DNA from: Thermus caliditerrae | GTDB lineage: Bacteria; Deinococcota; Deinococci; Deinococcales; Thermaceae | Length of the DNA stretch: 47,872 nt | Direction: 5' to 3' | Assembly: GCF_021462525.1 (NCBI RefSeq) | Contig: NZ_JAKEDT010000002.1 | Coordinates: 123,814-171,685, forward strand | In this document: in pieces, positions 46,640-47,872 of the stretch | How positions within the stretch are numbered: the first letter of the stretch is position 1 | How the letters are laid out: each line of letters opens with the position of its first letter | Position numbers and translations under genes: made by a program | Notes under the pieces: generated by a model | The model's database searches: none | Seen by the model: only the letters and a program-made list of their open reading frames with translations | What the model was told of the DNA's origin: nothing

Positions 46640-47782
46640 ATGGAAGAACCCAGGATCACGCCCCTGGCCCGGCGGCTTGCCGAGGAAAACGGCATCGACT
46701 GGCGCCGGCTGAAGGGTACGGGCCCGGACGGCACCATCGTGGAGCGGGACATCCTGGCCTTTTTGGCCAAGGTGATGGCTGGGGAGGTGGAGTTGCCCCC
46801 CATGCCGGAAGAGCCCCCGCCCGTCCTTCCGGAGGAGGACCTGAAGCGGGCCCAAGAGGCCCTGGGCCGGGAAGGGGTGGACCTCTCCGAGCTCATCCCC
46901 GAGGCCCCCAAAGCCCCCACCCTCCAGGTGGAGGAGGTGCCCGAAGAGGAGCTGGATTTGGAGCCCGCCCTCCTCGAGGACCTCGAGCTGGACCTGGAAG
47001 AAGAGGAGCTCCTCCTGGCCGAGGAGCCGCCCGCGCCCTTACCCGAGGAAGAGGCCCTGGCCCTGGCGGAGGATTGGGAGGCAAGCCCCCCCGAGGAGGC
47101 CCCTTCCCCGGCCCTCCAAGAGGAGCTGGAAGCCCTCCTGGCGGAGGAAGCCGGTCTGGAAGAGGCGGCGGAAGAACCCTCCTTCCTGGAGGAGGCCCTC
47201 TTGGAGGAAGAAGACCTCCTGGGAACCCTGGAAGAGCCCCTTCCGGCTGTTCCCGAAACCCCCGCTGCTGCGGTGGCAACCCCTCCCCCTGTCCCGGTGC
47301 CAACGCCCGCCCCCGCCCCTGGCCTCACCCCTACCGCCAGCCCCCTTCCCCCGGTGCTCCGCGCCTTCCGGCGGCGGCTGAACCCTGCGCCCCTGGAAGA
47401 AGCCGTGGAGACCTTCCACCGCCTTCACGGGGTGCCCAAAACCCCCCTGCCCTTCCTGGTGCGGGCGGCAGAAAGGGCCCTGGCGGACCTGGAGCTCCCC
47501 TTCCGGCCCCTCCTGGGACAGGCCGAGGGGGAGGGCGTGCGGGGCCTTCGGCCCCAAGGGGGCTTCCTGGCCCTCTTCCACCCTGGCCTCCAGGAGGGCC
47601 TGCCCGAGGAGGGAGGGCTTCTCTGCTTCTTCGGGGAGGAAGAGCTCCACACCGGCCGCCCCAGCCTTTTCCTCTCCCCCGAGGGGGTGCTCGCCGCCTC
47701 CGGGCTGGAAGGCCCCGTGGCCAAAAAGCTCCTGGAGCGGGTGGCCCTGTACCTGGAAAACCCGGTGCTCCTTTTGGCCTAA
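46640..47782 (+). CDS. E2-like protein: E3-binding domain, acidic linker, catalytically dead acyltransferase-like domain
   Basis: The 380-residue protein starts with a peripheral-subunit-binding (E3-binding) domain: 'ITPLARRLAEENGIDWRRLK' then GTGPDGTIVERDILAFL (about 6-42). No lipoyl domain precedes it. Residues about 60-215 are extremely acidic (mostly Glu, Leu, Ala), then a Pro/Ala linker (about 220-255) follows. The C-terminal part (about 260-380) resembles the E2 acyltransferase, ending 'GPVAKKLLERVALYLENPVL' then LLA, but the catalytic HxxxDG is missing: the position reads SGLEGPV. The protein therefore probably has a structural or regulatory role in a 2-oxoacid dehydrogenase-like complex, or another role altogether. 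The TAA stop lies in the terminus of the dispersed element. Confidence 0.75.
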   Translation: MEEPRITPLARRLAEENGIDWRRLKGTGPDGTIVERDILAFLAKVMAGEVELPPMPEEPPPVLPEEDLKRAQEALGREGVDLSELIPEAPKAPTLQVEEVPEEELDLEPALLEDLELDLEEEELLLAEEPPAPLPEEEALALAEDWEASPPEEAPSPALQEELEALLAEEAGLEEAAEEPSFLEEALLEEEDLLGTLEEPLPAVPETPAAAVATPPPVPVPTPAPAPGLTPTASPLPPVLRAFRRRLNPAPLEEAVETFHRLHGVPKTPLPFLVRAAERALADLELPFRPLLGQAEGEGVRGLRPQGGFLALFHPGLQEGLPEEGGLLCFFGEEELHTGRPSLFLSPEGVLAASGLEGPVAKKLLERVALYLENPVLLLA

Positions 47783-47872
47783 GCACCCGCGCAAAAAGGT
47801 TGCCCCATCGGCCACAGCCAAAGCGGCTTGCTTATCGCCTCTTTGGGGCCCCCCCCCCGGGGGGGGGGCGCC
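47778..47872 (-). repeat. Dispersed palindromic element, copy E (reaches window end)
   Basis: On the minus strand its 3' part reads GCAAGCCGCTTTGGC, GGCCGATGGGGCAACC and GGGTGCTTAGG, matching copies A and C. The hairpin arms have become C10G10 (47849-47868), which should be checked as a possible sequence artefact. It reaches the window end. Confidence 0.75.

Overview
The window is a piece of a Thermus chromosome (Deinococcus-Thermus). The evidence is about 69% GC, very short or overlapping gene junctions, GTG and TTG starts, many starts with a -10 hexamer only 6-7 bases upstream (leaderless mRNAs), and proteins close to the T. thermophilus versions I remember, such as the 126-aa Ap6A hydrolase Ndx1. 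I cannot name the species. Most of the window is housekeeping sequence. One accessory-looking surface-structure locus (21.6-30.4 kb) and a family of short dispersed elements stand out.

Layout. 0-8.8 kb: ribosomal protein S1 (minus strand), then an M20 peptidase, a YbaK-type deacylase and small unknown genes. Next come an alanine/sodium symporter with a DUF4388 gene, a small alpha/beta hydrolase, a ZIP metal transporter and SfsA. The hydrolase and SfsA each carry an in-frame 36-codon insert derived from a dispersed repeat. 8.8-15.7 kb: two serine tRNAs, a HEPN/MNT toxin-antitoxin-like pair, a secreted hydrolase, an acyltransferase, a SWIM-domain protein, the AmmeMemoRadiSam pair amrS-amrB and a Uma2 nuclease-fold protein. 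15.7-21.6 kb: small membrane proteins, HAD, VOC and LOG-type proteins, a universal stress protein, an rRNA methyltransferase, a LysK-like deacylase, a ROK sugar kinase and a DUF2905 protein.

21.6-30.4 kb: a SARP-like regulator diverges from six consecutive genes for exported proteins. These are a putative major subunit, a Pap-type-chaperone-like protein, a small second subunit, a 1035-aa usher-like beta-barrel protein, a 389-aa lipoprotein ending in a GYWKTH domain, and a 143-aa lipoprotein. I read this as a non-canonical chaperone-usher-like export and assembly system. Its promoter has two GTAACGCC direct repeats exactly 11 bp apart, ending 8 bp before a -10 hexamer, which is the arrangement expected for a SARP activator.

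30.5-47.9 kb: a four-gene minus-strand cluster (DUF1028, ndx1, gamma carbonic anhydrase-like, folE), the GTPase TypA, a phosphonate-type ABC transporter (phnD-phnC-phnE) with a permease twice the normal size, and a likely 24-codon microprotein gene. Then come rarA, two tandem lipoprotein paralogues, an orphan MalG-type permease, a CaiB-type CoA transferase, the SRP RNA gene, an ABC exporter pair, an M29 aminopeptidase, and an E2-like protein that keeps the E3-binding domain but has lost the lipoyl domain and the catalytic motif.

A family of roughly 95-110 bp elements, bounded by CCTAAG and CTTAGG and carrying a strong hairpin, occurs five times. Two copies are in frame inside genes, two supply the stop codon of a neighbouring gene, and one supplies part of a promoter -10 box.
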